Assembly: GCF_905115235.1 (NCBI RefSeq)
Contig: NC_051852.1
Span: 160,784,164 to 160,848,163, forward strand
Direction: 5' to 3'
DNA: 64,000 nt
Origin: Hermetia illucens
Taxonomy: Eukaryota; Arthropoda; Insecta; Diptera; Stratiomyidae
Positions 32,369 through 42,827 of the stretch are shown piece after piece. The position numbers were made by a program, and so were the translations under genes. Position 1 is the stretch's first letter. Every line of letters begins with the position of its first letter. The notes under the pieces were generated by a model. That model was not told the origin of the DNA, did not search any database, and saw nothing but the letters and a program-made list of their open reading frames with translations.

Positions 32369-32659
32369 TTAGATGTTTTCAATCATAGAACGTTGAGGAT
32401 AACCTGCAGACATACTGCCTTTCGAGTATTCTTTAATTCGATGATTGATGCCAGATTGCCCAGCCGAAAGGTCGCGTCTAAGGCGATAATAAATGGGTAA
32501 AGCCAGTGGTAGTGCCAAACGTTGAATTCTTTTTGGCCTTTGATTGGACGATGCAGAATTATAATTAGATAGTATCTCGTTTGATTTCGGTTGATCTTGC
32601 GCGACACTTAGGCCAACCCATGTTATTATAAAAATCACAATTAGAGCTTTCAATGCCAT
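32369..32659 (-). CDS. Small secreted basic peptide, candidate immune effector
   Basis: 96 residues, single exon, ATG at 32657-32659. Residues 1-21 (MALKALIVIFIITWVGLSVA) form a clear signal peptide. The mature part starts at about DQPKSNE and holds a dibasic RPKR (residues about 42-45) that could be a processing site, then LALPLALPIYYRLRRDL. By count the mature peptide has about 12 Lys/Arg against 5 Asp/Glu, net about +7; there is no Cys. I do not recognise a family. TATA-like TATAAG (minus strand, 32757-32762) lies about 100 bases upstream, with two kappa-B-like motifs beyond it. Intact frame, isolated from transposon ORFs. Function as an antimicrobial or signalling peptide is inference. 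Confidence 0.6.
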   Translation of the reverse strand: MALKALIVIFIITWVGLSVAQDQPKSNEILSNYNSASSNQRPKRIQRLALPLALPIYYRLRRDLSAGQSGINHRIKEYSKGSMSAGYPQRSMIENI

Positions 32660-32756
32660 TTCTCTAACACTATCTTATTCAGTGTGAGTAATACTGTTTA
32701 ATGTTTTAAAATCAAGTTTATTTACGAACTGACTATCTGAGGGGCTTGCCAAGCTT

Positions 32757-32762
32757 CTTATA
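32757..32762 (-). promoter_or_regulatory. TATA-like box of the secreted peptide gene
   Basis: TATAAG on the minus strand about 98 bases upstream of the ATG. Confidence 0.45.
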
Positions 32763-32774
32763 CCAATTTCAGAT

Positions 32775-32784
32775 GGGGAATTTA
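32775..32784 (+). promoter_or_regulatory. kappa-B-like motif (weak) upstream of the secreted peptide gene
   Basis: GGGGAATTTA, one position off the GGGRNNYYYY pattern, 13 bases beyond the TATA-like box. Confidence 0.35.
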
Positions 32785-32822
32785 TGTAGAACAGAATTCA
32801 CCTTTTCCCAAACTGATCTTTT

Positions 32823-32832
32823 GGGAGATCCC
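32823..32832 (+). promoter_or_regulatory. kappa-B-like motif upstream of the secreted peptide gene
   Basis: GGGAGATCCC, a full match to GGGRNWYYCC on both strands, about 60 bases beyond the TATA-like box. It parallels the arrangement at attacin. Confidence 0.5.
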
Positions 32833-32839
32833 GGGTTTT

Positions 32840-33538
32840 GTAAGTCTTTTTGAGTGTTAAGCTTGTTAAATTTGATCTCAGCAGCTTCCATGGTTTGCTT
32901 GTTAGTGATTCAGCTGAATATTCTGATGATAGTGATTCACATCTTTTATAATTACTTGTGTATGTTTGAGTGCTTTTTGTTCAAATGACGTCCATTATTT
33001 GTTTTGTTCTACCATTCTTTGACTTGCTATTTATGGAATGCATTCAAACAGGTTATTCAATATATTTAAAAAAGAATTAATTTATTCATTAAATAGATGC
33101 AGATACTCCCCTGGAGAGTAAATAAATATTTCAGATATTTTGTGCATCTTTAAAAATTTCAGTTCTTATTTATTTTCTTTAATGGGTTAATAAACTGACC
33201 TTTCTCCGAGAATTGATTGTTAGCCTGGGATCACAATTTGATTTGGAACCGGTGTTAATTTAATCTTAACTTGGTGAGGGCTGGGATGGGGATTCCTGAC
33301 AAACAGAAGAGCCTGCCGTTGTTGGTCAGGGCTTTGATAAACTGATATAGAAGTATTATATGTGTAATAACTATGGACAAGTACTATATACAAGCCGGTT
33401 TTTATGATTTAGTTGGTCATAAGCATCAATTTTTAAGCAGCTCTCCAAAATCCTCATTTTATTAAAGAGATGTACTAATATTTGATTGGATTTATTCGCT
33501 CTTGTTAGAGATATATATTCAATATTATAAATATTATT
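32840..33538. other. AT-rich intergenic sequence
   Basis: No long open frame or shared repeat. Apart from possible regulatory sequence of the peptide gene at the left edge, I see nothing in it. Confidence 0.45.
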
Positions 33539-34335
33539 TGTGGCAGGGAAGAGCTTGGGGTAACAGCTCTGTCGGCTGAACTGAAATCAAGTGGCTGAGG
33601 AGAACCTCCACATTATGGCACCGGGAAATACTGTTCTCACTTTGATTTGCTGGTTGTGATCCAGTAGGCCAATGCTTCGAGGCTTAATTAGACCGATCAG
33701 CCCCGACGGGACTTATCTGAAGGAGCTTCGGCTACGAAACCTTACCTGGAGTATATTGGTACAATGAGAACCGGGATAGCTCTCGAAGTTTATATGTCTC
33801 AAGAGAATTCCTAGACTATGCGTTCTCAGTCCAATTATTTATGGTTGGTCCCCTAGCGGGAATTCCATGGGGGTTGGTTACGCCCAAGCGGACAAAAGAC
33901 ATTCGGGCCTCAACTGTGGACTTGCGATTGCAACTCGGGTGCCTTACTCCTTGGTTCGGTAGAAATTTAAGTCTTCCATCTACCAGTATGAATGCTGAGC
34001 ACTCAGTATAGAATAGCGACGTTGTTGCTTGTTACAGCGGGACTCTGATTGTGGTCACAAAATCAATCCATGGCTTAAGAAGACCTTGTAGTTATCTCTA
34101 AACGACGAGTACTCACGTTAAACCACTAGGACCTAACCATGAAATACGCTTCTCTCGAGATTTTTCTACAAAGGGTGTAACCCCACAGCGGGGCTCTGAT
34201 TGTGGTCACAAAATCAATCCATGGCTTAAGAAGACCTTGTAGTTATCTCTAAACGACGAGTACTCACGTTAAACCACTAGGACGTAACCATGAAATACGC
34301 CTCTCTCGAGATTTTTCTATAAAGGGTGTAACCCC
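33539..34335 (+). repeat. SINE-like element X, copy with tandemly duplicated tail
   Basis: Starts with the X head (GTGGCAGGGAAGAG, then CAAGTGGCTGAGGAGAACCTCC) and runs through the whole X body. Its last 151 bp are duplicated in tandem: 34034-34184 and 34185-34335 differ at only a few positions. The tail ends AAAGGGTGTAACCCC, past the point where other X copies end, so about 45 bp of each unit is extra sequence. Confidence 0.75.
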
Positions 34336-34394
34336 ACATCGATTGCGGGCACTTCAAGGCACCGTTTATTGTATTTTATAGTCAGCTAGCACAT

Positions 34395-34515
34395 AGAGGG
34401 TAACAGGTGAGGTGTCAATCATAAAGAAAGCTAGTAGTTGAACGCCACTTCATCCAAGTTACATTGATACGAACAGCAATTTCATAATACGGCTCACTCA
34501 CTGACATTTTCAAGG
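34395..34515 (-). mobile_element. Short RTE-B fragment
   Basis: GTTGAACGCCACTTCATCCA and GCAATTTCATAA match the RTE-B RT tail at 19616-19670. About 120 bp, with no coding potential. Confidence 0.55.
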
Positions 34516-34727
34516 ACTCATACCCCTAACCTGTTATACATACTTATATATGCTACAGCATTTTGTAGGTTTTCTGCCCCTATAAGCTAGTGATCACGAA
34601 TCTTCTGCAAATTTATTGAATCACTTTCTGATTGAATCCTCCTAAACTGTCAGGACTGCATGTATTAAATTTCGCATCACAAATCACATCATCCTGAAGG
34701 AGTGTAATATTTAAAAAAAAATGTCAG

Positions 34728-34825
34728 GCGATGACGGCTTTATGGTTTCTTACCAGGGCAGAGGCAAATCATCAGACGCTGCCTCGTCTCTGCCCTGGGA
34801 GCAGCGTAACCGAAGCGGCTAGCAG
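34728..34825 (+). repeat. Repeat Z, complete copy with hairpin
   Basis: GGTTTCTTACCAGGGCAGAGG is followed 24 bases later by CTCTGCCCTGG, giving a 10 bp outer stem (CCAGGGCAGA with TCTGCCCTGG) and an inner AGGC/GCCT pair. ACGCTGC in the loop can pair with GCAGCGT just downstream (34800-34806), a possible pseudoknot. It is shared with 40672-40770 and partly with 9025-9096. It directly precedes an R1-like LINE fragment. Confidence 0.6.
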
Positions 34826-36370
34826 ATGTTGAGTGCAGCACTCAACTGCAACAACACGGGGGCTTTAGACTGGGGATATCGAGTTACGAACACCTGGGGC
34901 CAAATCCCGCTTGAAACCTTCGCGGAGCTGGACATCATACTAGCGAATGTAGGATGCATGCCCATCCTCCGAGGCAGAAGGCTAGGCTCAATCGTCGATC
35001 AGATTAACCTCAGTGTCTACCTGGCGAGAAGGATGGTCTGGCGGGTGAGTGAACACTACCACCGCAGTGAGTACCAGACCATATTTCCCGATATTAGAAG
35101 TGGGGGTAGCAACGGTCGGGTGAGCAACAGAAGTGGAAAAACCAGGAAAGCTTTCCAAGAAGAGACATTCCTGGTGGCTGTAGAAGGAGGTCACGGTCCG
35201 AAGAGAACGGCGCTGGAACAAGTGAGCCAGTTATGTCAACGGGTTATTGAGGCATGCGACTCTACACAGAAGGAAACCAAACTACTGGTTGAACCAACAA
35301 ATCGCGCAGTTGAGATCATTATGTCTGCGAGCGAGACGGCTTAGCCAAAGGACAAGAGGGAAGTCAGAACATCGGAAGTCCGAGAAAGAATACCGCGATC
35401 TTCGAAGTAGCCTTAAAAAGGATATACGGGAAAGTAAGCGGAATTGCTACAAGTAGTTGTATCTGGAGGCAAATATGAAGTCGTGGGACGCGGCGTACAA
35501 GGTTACAAGATTCGTGGACAAAAATTAACCCCAGTGTGGTGCCCACGACTCTTGTTCAAAATAATCGCAATTCTTTTCACCCAAAAGGAAGAAAGTGGAC
35601 CTCAGCCAACGGCTCAACAGGACGTCTTCACAAACCTCGGGGGACCGAGCAGGAACTACGAGAGACAAATTGGGGACAATAAGGCTCCTGGATTGGATGG
35701 GATTCTGAACAAAACTCTGAAGTTGGCTGCTAAAGTTAGGCCCGCATGGTTCATAAGCATATTTGAATTGTGCATGGTGGAAGGATTGTTTCCCGCTAAG
35801 TGGAAAAGGCAGAGGTTGGTTCTGCTACCGGAGCCCCAAAATCCACCTGACGCTACGAGCCAGTCGGTGGCCTTTCGGAGCAGCAGTATGGGTTTCGCCG
35901 AGCACGTTTCACTGTTGATGCAATAGCAACGGTCGTGGACCTGGCTCGGGAGGCATTGGCCGCTGGTAAATGCTGCGTGGTGCTGATACTGTATGTTAGG
36001 AATGCGTTTAGCTCTGCTAACTGGGGTTGAATTAAGAGCACTCTACTAAAGTGGGTGGTCTTGGTTACTTAGCTCGGATAATCGAGAGTTACCTCTCGGA
36101 GAGACTTCTGTGATACGAGACCGCAGGAATATAATGTGACAGCAGGTGTTCTCCAAGGCTCTGTACTGGGACCTCTGCTGTGGAACATGATGTATGAGGG
36201 AGTGCTCGGCCTTCGAGTACCAAAACAGACTACATTGATTGGTTTTGCAGACGACCTGGCGGTGGCAGTAGTGTGTGTGTGAAACAGCCCCAGGATGTGG
36301 AACTGTATAAAAGGGAAACCATTCTTGCGATCGAAGCATGGGTGAAACTGGACCTGGACCTGGATTACAG
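34826..36370 (+). mobile_element. R1-like LINE fragment (endonuclease C-terminus to RT), degraded
   Basis: Plus-strand blocks: TFAELDIILANVGCMPILRG, GSIVDQINLSVYLARRMVW and SEHYHRSEYQTI (the SDHQ region) of the endonuclease, then EYRDLRSSLKKDIRESKRNC, an RT start (LPLSGKGRG, then GAHGS in changing frames) and RT remnants to 36350 (GFADDLAV-like at 36243-36265). Numerous stops and frame changes make it an old copy. The same family is at 45.07-47.5 kb on the other strand. Confidence 0.7.
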
Positions 36371-36785
36371 TGGATTTTCTAGCGAATGAGGAACACTGTC
36401 TTCACCGGAGAAGGAGTGTGAATGCGACCGAAGCGACTGCGTGCTTCCGGAAAGCCACTAGGAAGGGGTTGTACATGAGATGGCAGCAACGGTGGGATGA
36501 ATCTGAAAGAAGTCCTTATACACAAGAACATTGACAGAGGTAGGTTCAACGATGCCTTCAACGCAGTTATCGGGCCCCACAATTTCGTGGAGGAAGTCGG
36601 AAGGAAATTGGAGCGCGATAAACGCCACAGTAACTGTGATACATGAAATGCTGCAGGAATTGGATTGAGCCCGGAAAGCGCAACGGAAGCGTGACTTAGT
36701 TGTGCTGATGTGCACCGTTGCGCTCCTCGCGAAGCAATTCTCACAGTGGTGCCGCGGGGATATGGGTGGAGAAGCGGAGGAGGCT
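36371..36785. other. Decayed repeat sequence
   Basis: A minus-strand open frame of about 120 codons (36379-36744) is rich in Ser, Pro and Leu but lacks motifs; it lies antisense to what looks like continuing LINE sequence. I do not call a gene. Confidence 0.3.
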
Positions 36786-36905
36786 TTTGTGGATGAGAAT
36801 CTCACTCTCTGTTACAACTTGGTACAGCAGTGTCTTTTTAAGATAATGTATAAATCATCCCAGATAGTGACCCATGCGGATGACATAAATATTCTGGCAT
36901 GATCG
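36786..36905 (+). mobile_element. RTE-like RT catalytic-site scrap
   Basis: FKIMYKSSQIVTHADDINILA resembles the YKSSQILAYADDIDIIG catalytic block of RTE-type elements, with Tyr of YADD replaced by His. About 120 bp only. Confidence 0.5.
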
Positions 36906-36929
36906 AAAGAGAGCCGAAGCCGAAACTGT

Positions 36930-37050
36930 ATGCATGGGATTTCATAGTTTGCATACGTCCACCTAATTTCGTTCGGATCGGTTTAGCGGTTTGGGAGAAA
37001 AGTGTATGTGATAGACAGACGGTGAATCGATTTTACAAAAAACCTTAATA
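36930..37050 (-). repeat. Non-autonomous element scrap with GTCT-type motif
   Basis: GATCGGTTTAGCGGTTTGGGAGAAAAG followed by ATAGACAGAC on the plus strand is like the ends of short GTCY-bearing dipteran repeats. The rest of the element is missing. Confidence 0.35.
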
Positions 37051-38271
37051 AAGAACAGTTCAAAGCTTATGCTACGCCAAGTATGCATGGTATATGTCAG
37101 GCTTCCCTCACACCGTTCCGACGAAGACTCATTCCCCTCATGTTTGATATTGTTGAGAGTTGCCGCATTCGGGGGTGCAGCAGGGTCCATGTCTTCATAC
37201 ATAAAGGGTCTCCTCACTTCATTCCGAATATTGTTTTTCACTTAACACTTTCTCTGGTTTGCAGTGTTAGGTTGGCGTAGATCCGATCACACAACCTGGC
37301 ATCAAGCCAGTCCGTACATGTCTTTGGCTTCCCTTTCTTTGGCTTATTCCGCGAAATGTGTAGGAGAAGGTATTAAGGTTGGATATACTTAGCCACTTTA
37401 AGAAAGCTTTATCAGTGCACTCCAAATGGAGGAACCTATTTCGAGAACCTTGCTTGTTAAATTTTGGCTTCTTTCCAGGTTTACAAATTTTTTCCCACAG
37501 GCGATCCCACAGGATAGTAAACTGCTTTTAGACATTTCACCATTCATCGATGAAAATCCCACGGCAGCAGTTAAAAATGAGGTTGCACCTTGAACGAATA
37601 CGTCTTCTCCTTTCCCGCCTCTATGTCCATATTCTCATGGTGGCCGTGGTCTTTCCGACTTTGTTGAGATCACGTTGATTTATTTATGTTCTAGAACCCG
37701 AGTGAATTGTGGATGTAGGCCCTAGTGCGGGGCATGATAAATTGTTGTTCACCACAAATGGTCGGTCTGATGCTTCTTGCGCACATTATCGGGGACAGAA
37801 GGGTCTGCTGCGTTCAATGTGGGTCTTACTGCAGTTAGCAGTTTGTCCCTACCTTCCGCTGAAGATTCCGTTTTCTAGCGTCCAGCTTCTCTGGACATTG
37901 CCGTCTCTATGCAGCCACATATATGTCTATATTCTTAAGGTGCTTCGGCGCGCTTGAAGACTTCCCAGGCTTACGGAGTCCAGCCTGCATACCTTCATTT
38001 TCATATACGGGTGTTAAGGAGTGTAGTGTCTGCTTCACTAACTTTTCTTTCTTTGGCTCATCCTGGTAGGGATGAAGGAGAAGGTTTTGACGGATAAGAT
38101 TCAGCTTGTAGTCCCCCCTCTTTAGTGGCGGAAGTTTCCTTATGCCGAGCCTTCCTCTGCCGCTTACGGGTGCAATTAGGTAGTAATAGCCCGGACGGGT
38201 CGGCCATAGTCAAAAGCTTTTCTTACTTCAATTTAGGACACTTCGCTGCTAATTATCAACTTCAGTTGTAG
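37051..38271. other. Unassigned sequence, probably old repeat
   Basis: Contains two loosely similar blocks (TCTTTGGCTTCCC...CTTTGGCTTATTCC near 37320 and CTTTCTTTGGCTCATCC near 38050) that could be worn LINE C-termini on the minus strand (KPKKGKPKTCTDWLDARL-like). I cannot support a gene. Confidence 0.3.
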
Positions 38272-38645
38272 GTTATGTAGTTAGTTATTTTAGTTTCCTG
38301 AGGTGAGCCGCAGCTCCTAGCGCTCAGGCCATTTTTAGGCCCATTGTACTATCTCCGTAAATCGCCTATTCAATGGCTTCCCGCCTGTGGCGTCAGCAGG
38401 CTTTAGCGAATGTGGGAACATTCTCCAGAAGCAATGAGTGTGCAGATTCTTCATGGAAGAAAACCTTGTCAAGGTATCTTCGTCTGCGACCTGAGTATGT
38501 CGGGCAGCTGCACAAAAAGTGCAGGGCCGTCTCCTACTCCTCCTCACATTGGCTGCACATAGCCGAAACCACCACCCCAATCTTTTCCATATTGTAGTTT
38601 ATGGAGCAGTGTTCCGTTAAAAGCCCTACTGGAGTTTTCATATTC
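38272..38645 (-). mobile_element. LOA-like LINE 3' end, 5'-truncated
   Basis: Minus-strand frames give KIGVVVSAMCSQCEEE and RRPCTFCAAARHTQVADEDT, the Cys/His tail region of the element at 12-16.7 kb, and the 3' UTR ending in AACTAAAATAACTAACTAC. It is about 370 bp and lacks RT. It joins an RTE-A fragment at about 38645. Confidence 0.75.
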
Positions 38646-38934
38646 CACTTTTTTATCATCAACGGCCCAACAATCGGTATCCGGTCTAGGCCTGTCTTAA
38701 TAAGGAATTCCAGATATCCCGGTTTTGCGCCGAGGTCCATCAATTTGATATTCCTAAAAGCTGATTATCGTCCTGGCCTATACCATCGCTTCATCTCAAG
38801 CAGGGTCTGCCTCGTCTTCTTTTTCTACCATAGATATTGCCCTTATAGACTTTCCGGACTGGATCATCCTCATCCATACGGATTAAGTGACCCGCCCACC
38901 GTAACCTATTGAGCCGGATTTTATCCACAACTTT
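38646..38934 (-). mobile_element. RTE-A LINE 3' end scrap
   Basis: TTATCATCAACGGC terminal microsatellite (short) followed on the minus strand by the RTE-A C-terminus (DLGAKPGYLEFLIKTGLDR; NRLRWAGHLIRMDEDD). About 280 bp. Confidence 0.7.
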
Positions 38935-39115
38935 ATCAGAGGCTTATTGGTACCATGAGAACCGGGATAGCCCTCGGAGCTCATATGTCTCAGAGAAATT
39001 CCTGGAGTATGTATTCTCAGGCTAGTTCTTCACGGTTGGCTCCCTTGTGGGAGTTTATGGGGTTTATTGTTTAGGTTTAAGCGGGCAAGAGACCTTCAGG
39101 CCTTCAGACCTTCAC
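38935..39115 (+). repeat. Element X / R1-like 3' UTR fragment
   Basis: TTGGTACCATGAGAACCGGGATAGC and AAGCGGGCAAGAGACCTTC blocks match the X body at 33745-33905. Both ends are lost. Confidence 0.6.
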
Positions 39116-39124
39116 TTATAACCA

Positions 39125-39425
39125 TCAAGGGCGGCAGAGCGGATGACACTGTGGTAAATTTCGGATTTGAGACTTTCGTTAATTCGTCGATCATAAAGAA
39201 CTTCAGTAGTTGAACGCCACTTCAACCAAGTTGCATGGATACGTGCAGCAATTTCACAACCCACTGACATTGATAGTGCCTGTTTGATTGGGGTCGATTT
39301 TCAAAAATTTCTTTTATTCAGGTTCAATCACAGATCGTGCTGTGTGAGGTGATCAATTTATTTACTTTTGGACAAGTAGCTCGACATATGTACAGTGTTG
39401 GACGTTGAATGCTTCCTGATAACAC
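39125..39425 (-). mobile_element. RTE-B LINE fragment (RT tail)
   Basis: GTTGAACGCCACTTCAACCA, TTTGATTGGGGTCG and GGACAAGTAGCTCGA match RTE-B at 19616-19860 on the minus strand, with deletions. Dead. Confidence 0.65.
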
Positions 39426-39525
39426 TTCGAACTCGTGGCAAGGGATAACAATCGAATCCGAATTTTCTTATACTTCCGCAGGGACATTTCTCATGGTGAA
39501 GCCCGTCTGAATTCTTATTTAGATG

Positions 39526-40370
39526 AGTTTTACCGATATTTGTACCGTTAAAAACTTTAAATCTAAACTTAAATCCCGATAAATGCGAAACTATCGTATT
39601 CCATGGAAACATGAGAATGACGTCGAAAAATGTGAATGACATCAGAACTGCCACTCTAAATCGACGACATTCTTATTCCATCTGTCAAAGAAATCACATA
39701 CCTCGTCTCTCCCATGTCCCTCATATAACAAAGCCACTAAACCGTGCAACTGGTGACTTCAGATCCCTGCATTCTGTCCTAAAATACAATATCCCTACTT
39801 CCAAAAAATAAGCAGTTTTGTTATAAACAGGTTATTTGACCACTCTTCACTTTCGACATCATTTTCTGGTCTGACAGCTCCCGTCCTAAGTCAAACAGCT
39901 TCACCTAAAAGACCGCAGAATTCTTCGCCTTTTAGGAAAGAAAACTGTTTCAAATACGTCTCCAACCTGATCCTTTACGAATCCTGCCCAATACCAAGTA
40001 TTAACGCTTTCCTTGCCAGTCACGCCATTAACTTCCTGGTCAAATGTTAATCCTATCCCAATACCCTTGCTTCCAAGGCCATGAAGGTTGAGATCATTGA
40101 AGATATTCATTTTTGGACTCATCTGTTTCCTCAGTTCTTCTTATCCCTTCAACCACAAAATCGTCTGTTCGCTTCCCAAAGTAGAGTAGCCTTCTACACC
40201 GGCAATTAGTCCGATTTTAAATTTTTTAAACCTTCCCATAATTAGCGCCCATCCTAGCTTCTGATCTCCGTTAATCTCTCGCATGCCACCTATCTTGCTC
40301 CGCCTTTTTCTTCCCCATCCCGAATGAAACGTCTCGATTAGTACTTTCCGAAACTGATATTATGTTTGAC
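39526..40370 (+). mobile_element. Jockey-like LINE RT C-terminal fragment
   Basis: Plus-strand pieces NPDKCETIVFHGNMRMTSKN (with one frame change), RATGDFRSLHSVLKYNIPTS and a tail ending NHKIVCSLPKVE resemble the region after the YADD motif in Jockey-type reverse transcriptases. Many frame changes. It may belong to the same family as the LINE at 11.4-17.7 kb, but the two do not overlap, so I cannot test this. Confidence 0.6.
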
Positions 40371-40670
40371 GTGGATTGAGAAGTGCGTTAGTAAGGAGTC
40401 AAAATATGCATACTTAAAGTGGGACAAGACTCATTTTCTGAACTCTCCCAAAAATCTGAAAAAATTCACGGTGGTTGGCTGATGCGAAATTTAGGCTTCA
40501 AAATATGTCCCACTCCGATATCTGCTCAAATAAACTTACTACCAACTTATCAACTTTTAGTTACCTTAGGAGTACCAAATTTTGCACCAGCATAAAGGAC
40601 AGTATCTCGCATGAAAATACTAGTGTCAAAGTTATAGCAGTTCAAATTTTTCAATTTTACGGGAATTTAC
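40371..40670. other. AT-rich spacer
   Basis: No supported feature. Confidence 0.35.
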
Positions 40671-40671
40671 T

Positions 40672-40770
40672 GCATTATAAGCCACGGCATTACGGTTTCT
40701 TACCAGGGCAAAGGCAAATCGTCAGACGTGGCCTCACCTCTGTCCTGGGAGCAGCGTAACCGAAGCGACT
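40672..40770 (+). repeat. Repeat Z, second complete copy
   Basis: ACGGTTTCTTACCAGGGCAAAGGCAAATCGTCAG... aligns with 34728-34825 over about 95 bp. The outer stem is kept with one mismatch and one G-U. It directly precedes the truncated end of an RTE-A copy. Confidence 0.6.
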
Positions 40771-42345
40771 CGCAGATGTGAATGCCTCGTTGCCAGTCGT
40801 CAGGCATTGATTCGCTGTCCCACACCTTGAGCACAAGTAAATGAACTACTTGGTGTAATTGGTGGCCTCCATATTTAACCAATTCGGTGTAATTCCATCG
40901 GCTTCTGGCGACTTATGATTTTTAACCCGATGAATTGCACGGACTGTTTCTTCTATACTTGGTAGTGGCAGTATTTGTCCGTTCTCTTCAGTGGGCGGGA
41001 CCTCCAACTCGCTGATGTTCTGGTTGTTCAGTAGCTCATCAAAGTACTCAACCCATCGCCCCAATATGCCCATTCTGCCGGAAATTAGATTTCCCTCTTT
41101 GTCTCGGCAGGATGAAGATCGAGGTGTATAAGGCTTCATCTTGCTGAATTGTTGATCAAACTTACGGGCCTGGTGCGGTTGCTCCCTGTACTTTTCGAGT
41201 TCGTAGACCTGTTGGTTTTTCCACGCTTCCTTTTTCCGTCTGTGAAGTCGCTTCTCCGCTCACCGGAGTTCGTGATAAGTCTCCGCACGCGCCATCATTC
41301 TTTGAGAATGCAACATTACTCGGTATTCGTCAAACCTGTAGTTTCGATTCTTTTTGCGGCTGGGACCAAGTATGTTTGTGGCCGTATTTATGATAACGTT
41401 CTTCAGGTCGTTGTGAAGATCATTTGTTGATGCTTCATCTCCAGGATCTCTGTTGACTGCGGTTATTGCGGCATCCATTTCCCTCTTATAGATGTTGCGA
41501 AGGGCTGTGTTGTGGATGGCTTCAGTGTTAACTCGCACCTGATTGTCAGAGGGGGTGCCAACGTATCGCCTGAATTCGGGCTCCGTCCCTACTTGGCTGT
41601 TATGTAAGTATGATTTTTATATCATATCTGGGGCAGACTTTGAGGGTTCGTTCTACTGCCTCGTAGAAGGTATCCTTCTCCGACTCTGCAGTCTCCTCTG
41701 TAGCGGCGTGAATGTTAATTTGCCTCGGAAGCGCAGAGTGCACCGTAGTTCGCTTATGTTTTCAAAGCCGATAACAGCAGTTTTCATTTTTTGGTTGACT
41801 AAGAAACCTACTTCGAGCACATGGTTTACTGGATGGCCGCTATAATATATGGTATAGTGACTCTTCTCTAGAAAACCGGTCCCTGACCAAAGCATCTCCT
41901 GTAACGCTGTTACATCAGCCCTATATCGGAACAGGATATCAGCTAGCTGGTTGGCAGCTTCATCTCTTTACATGGAGCGCACGTTTCATGAGAAAATGCA
42001 CAAATCGTTATTCCGTTGTCGTTGCCGGGTTCGTCGTTGTATTATGCGTCCAGTCCGAGGCTCCTGTTGTTCGTAATTTCGGTTTTCGATGTAGTGTTGT
42101 CAGCCCCACCCAACCCCCAACCTGGGGGACCAGTTGGTACAATTCGTCCCGTTTTTAAGCGCGGGAGACTCGCCTTCATCCTTCTCCGTCTGCAGCTTTT
42201 CGTTAAGAAAGAGCTCCCAGCGGTCACCACGTGGAGGTGGAGATAGGGTTTGGTAGTAGAGCTGTTGATGTCGGTTCAGCAGGCGTTTCCCAGGTTTTAT
42301 GCTCCATTGTGGGTACCAATCCACGTTTCGCCCTGGGACCTATAC
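40771..42345 (-). mobile_element. RTE-A LINE, 5' half (5' UTR, endonuclease start, linker)
   Basis: Minus-strand order: 5' UTR/leader frame (42100-42324, MDWYPQWSIKPGKRLLNRHQ), endonuclease start (YTIYYSGHPVNHVLEVGFLV at about 41800-41895), then after a deletion QVRVNTEAIHNTALRN, AITAVNRDPGDEASTNDLHN, and the pre-RT linker (MKPYTPRSSSCRDKEGNLIS, RAIHRVKNHKSPEADGITP) to 40850. RT proper is missing. The 5' end near 42345 (GTCCCAGGGCGAAACG) is also found at 63640, supporting it as the family's start. Confidence 0.75.
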
Positions 42346-42510
42346 TACCCTTTGACCATCTTTCAATAAAAACACGTTTACGTTTTATTTTGCTGTATTT
42401 TCGTGTGCCACATACAATCTATATGTCATATACAAAGGAAAGATGAATAGGATGGATAATACTTTTAGTTAATTGCAGAATACACAACACGACCGTTTTT
42501 CACTTTTCAC
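42346..42510. other. Downstream flank of the small secreted protein gene
   Basis: AT-rich, no feature apart from a possible 3' UTR of the minus-strand gene at 42511. Confidence 0.35.
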
Positions 42511-42753
42511 TTATGTATAAAGACTAAATTCCTTGGATAGCGGAACCTGATATCGTGGTTTTCCCGAATATCTCTCGGAAGGAAAGTAGGGTACTATGAT
42601 GCTCCTTCTTACCATGGTGGGGTTATATGGCAGCGTGGCGAATCCGCGGGGATTTCCAAAATTGTAGGGAAAAGCATCTAAACGCGAAACTAGCATAAGA
42701 TTCAAACACAGTAACACAAATATGACGCGAAAACGGTTAACTTCCAGAGCCAT
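42511..42753 (-). CDS. Small secreted Pro/Tyr-rich protein, unknown function
   Basis: 80 residues, single exon, ATG at 42751-42753. Residues 1-27 (VIFVLLCLNLMLVSRLDA core) are a signal peptide. The mature part of about 53 residues begins FPYNFGNPRG and has about seven Pro and six Tyr, five Arg and two Lys against two acidic residues, and no Cys, a composition like linear antimicrobial or cuticle-type peptides. I do not recognise a family. TATA box at 42828-42835, 75 bases upstream. No kappa-B site seen nearby, unlike the gene at 32.4 kb. Confidence 0.55.
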   Translation of the reverse strand: MALEVNRFRVIFVLLCLNLMLVSRLDAFPYNFGNPRGFATLPYNPTMVRRSIIVPYFPSERYSGKPRYQVPLSKEFSLYT

Positions 42754-42827
42754 CTTAGTTAAATAAATTTATTCTTTGGCAGGAAATGGTTTACTCAAAA
42801 CTAAAGTGATTTATTTCAATCTTTGGC

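Noticed and set aside
36379-36805. Two overlapping minus-strand open frames above 110 codons
   Set aside because: They lie opposite decayed LINE sequence and have no motif, start context or promoter.
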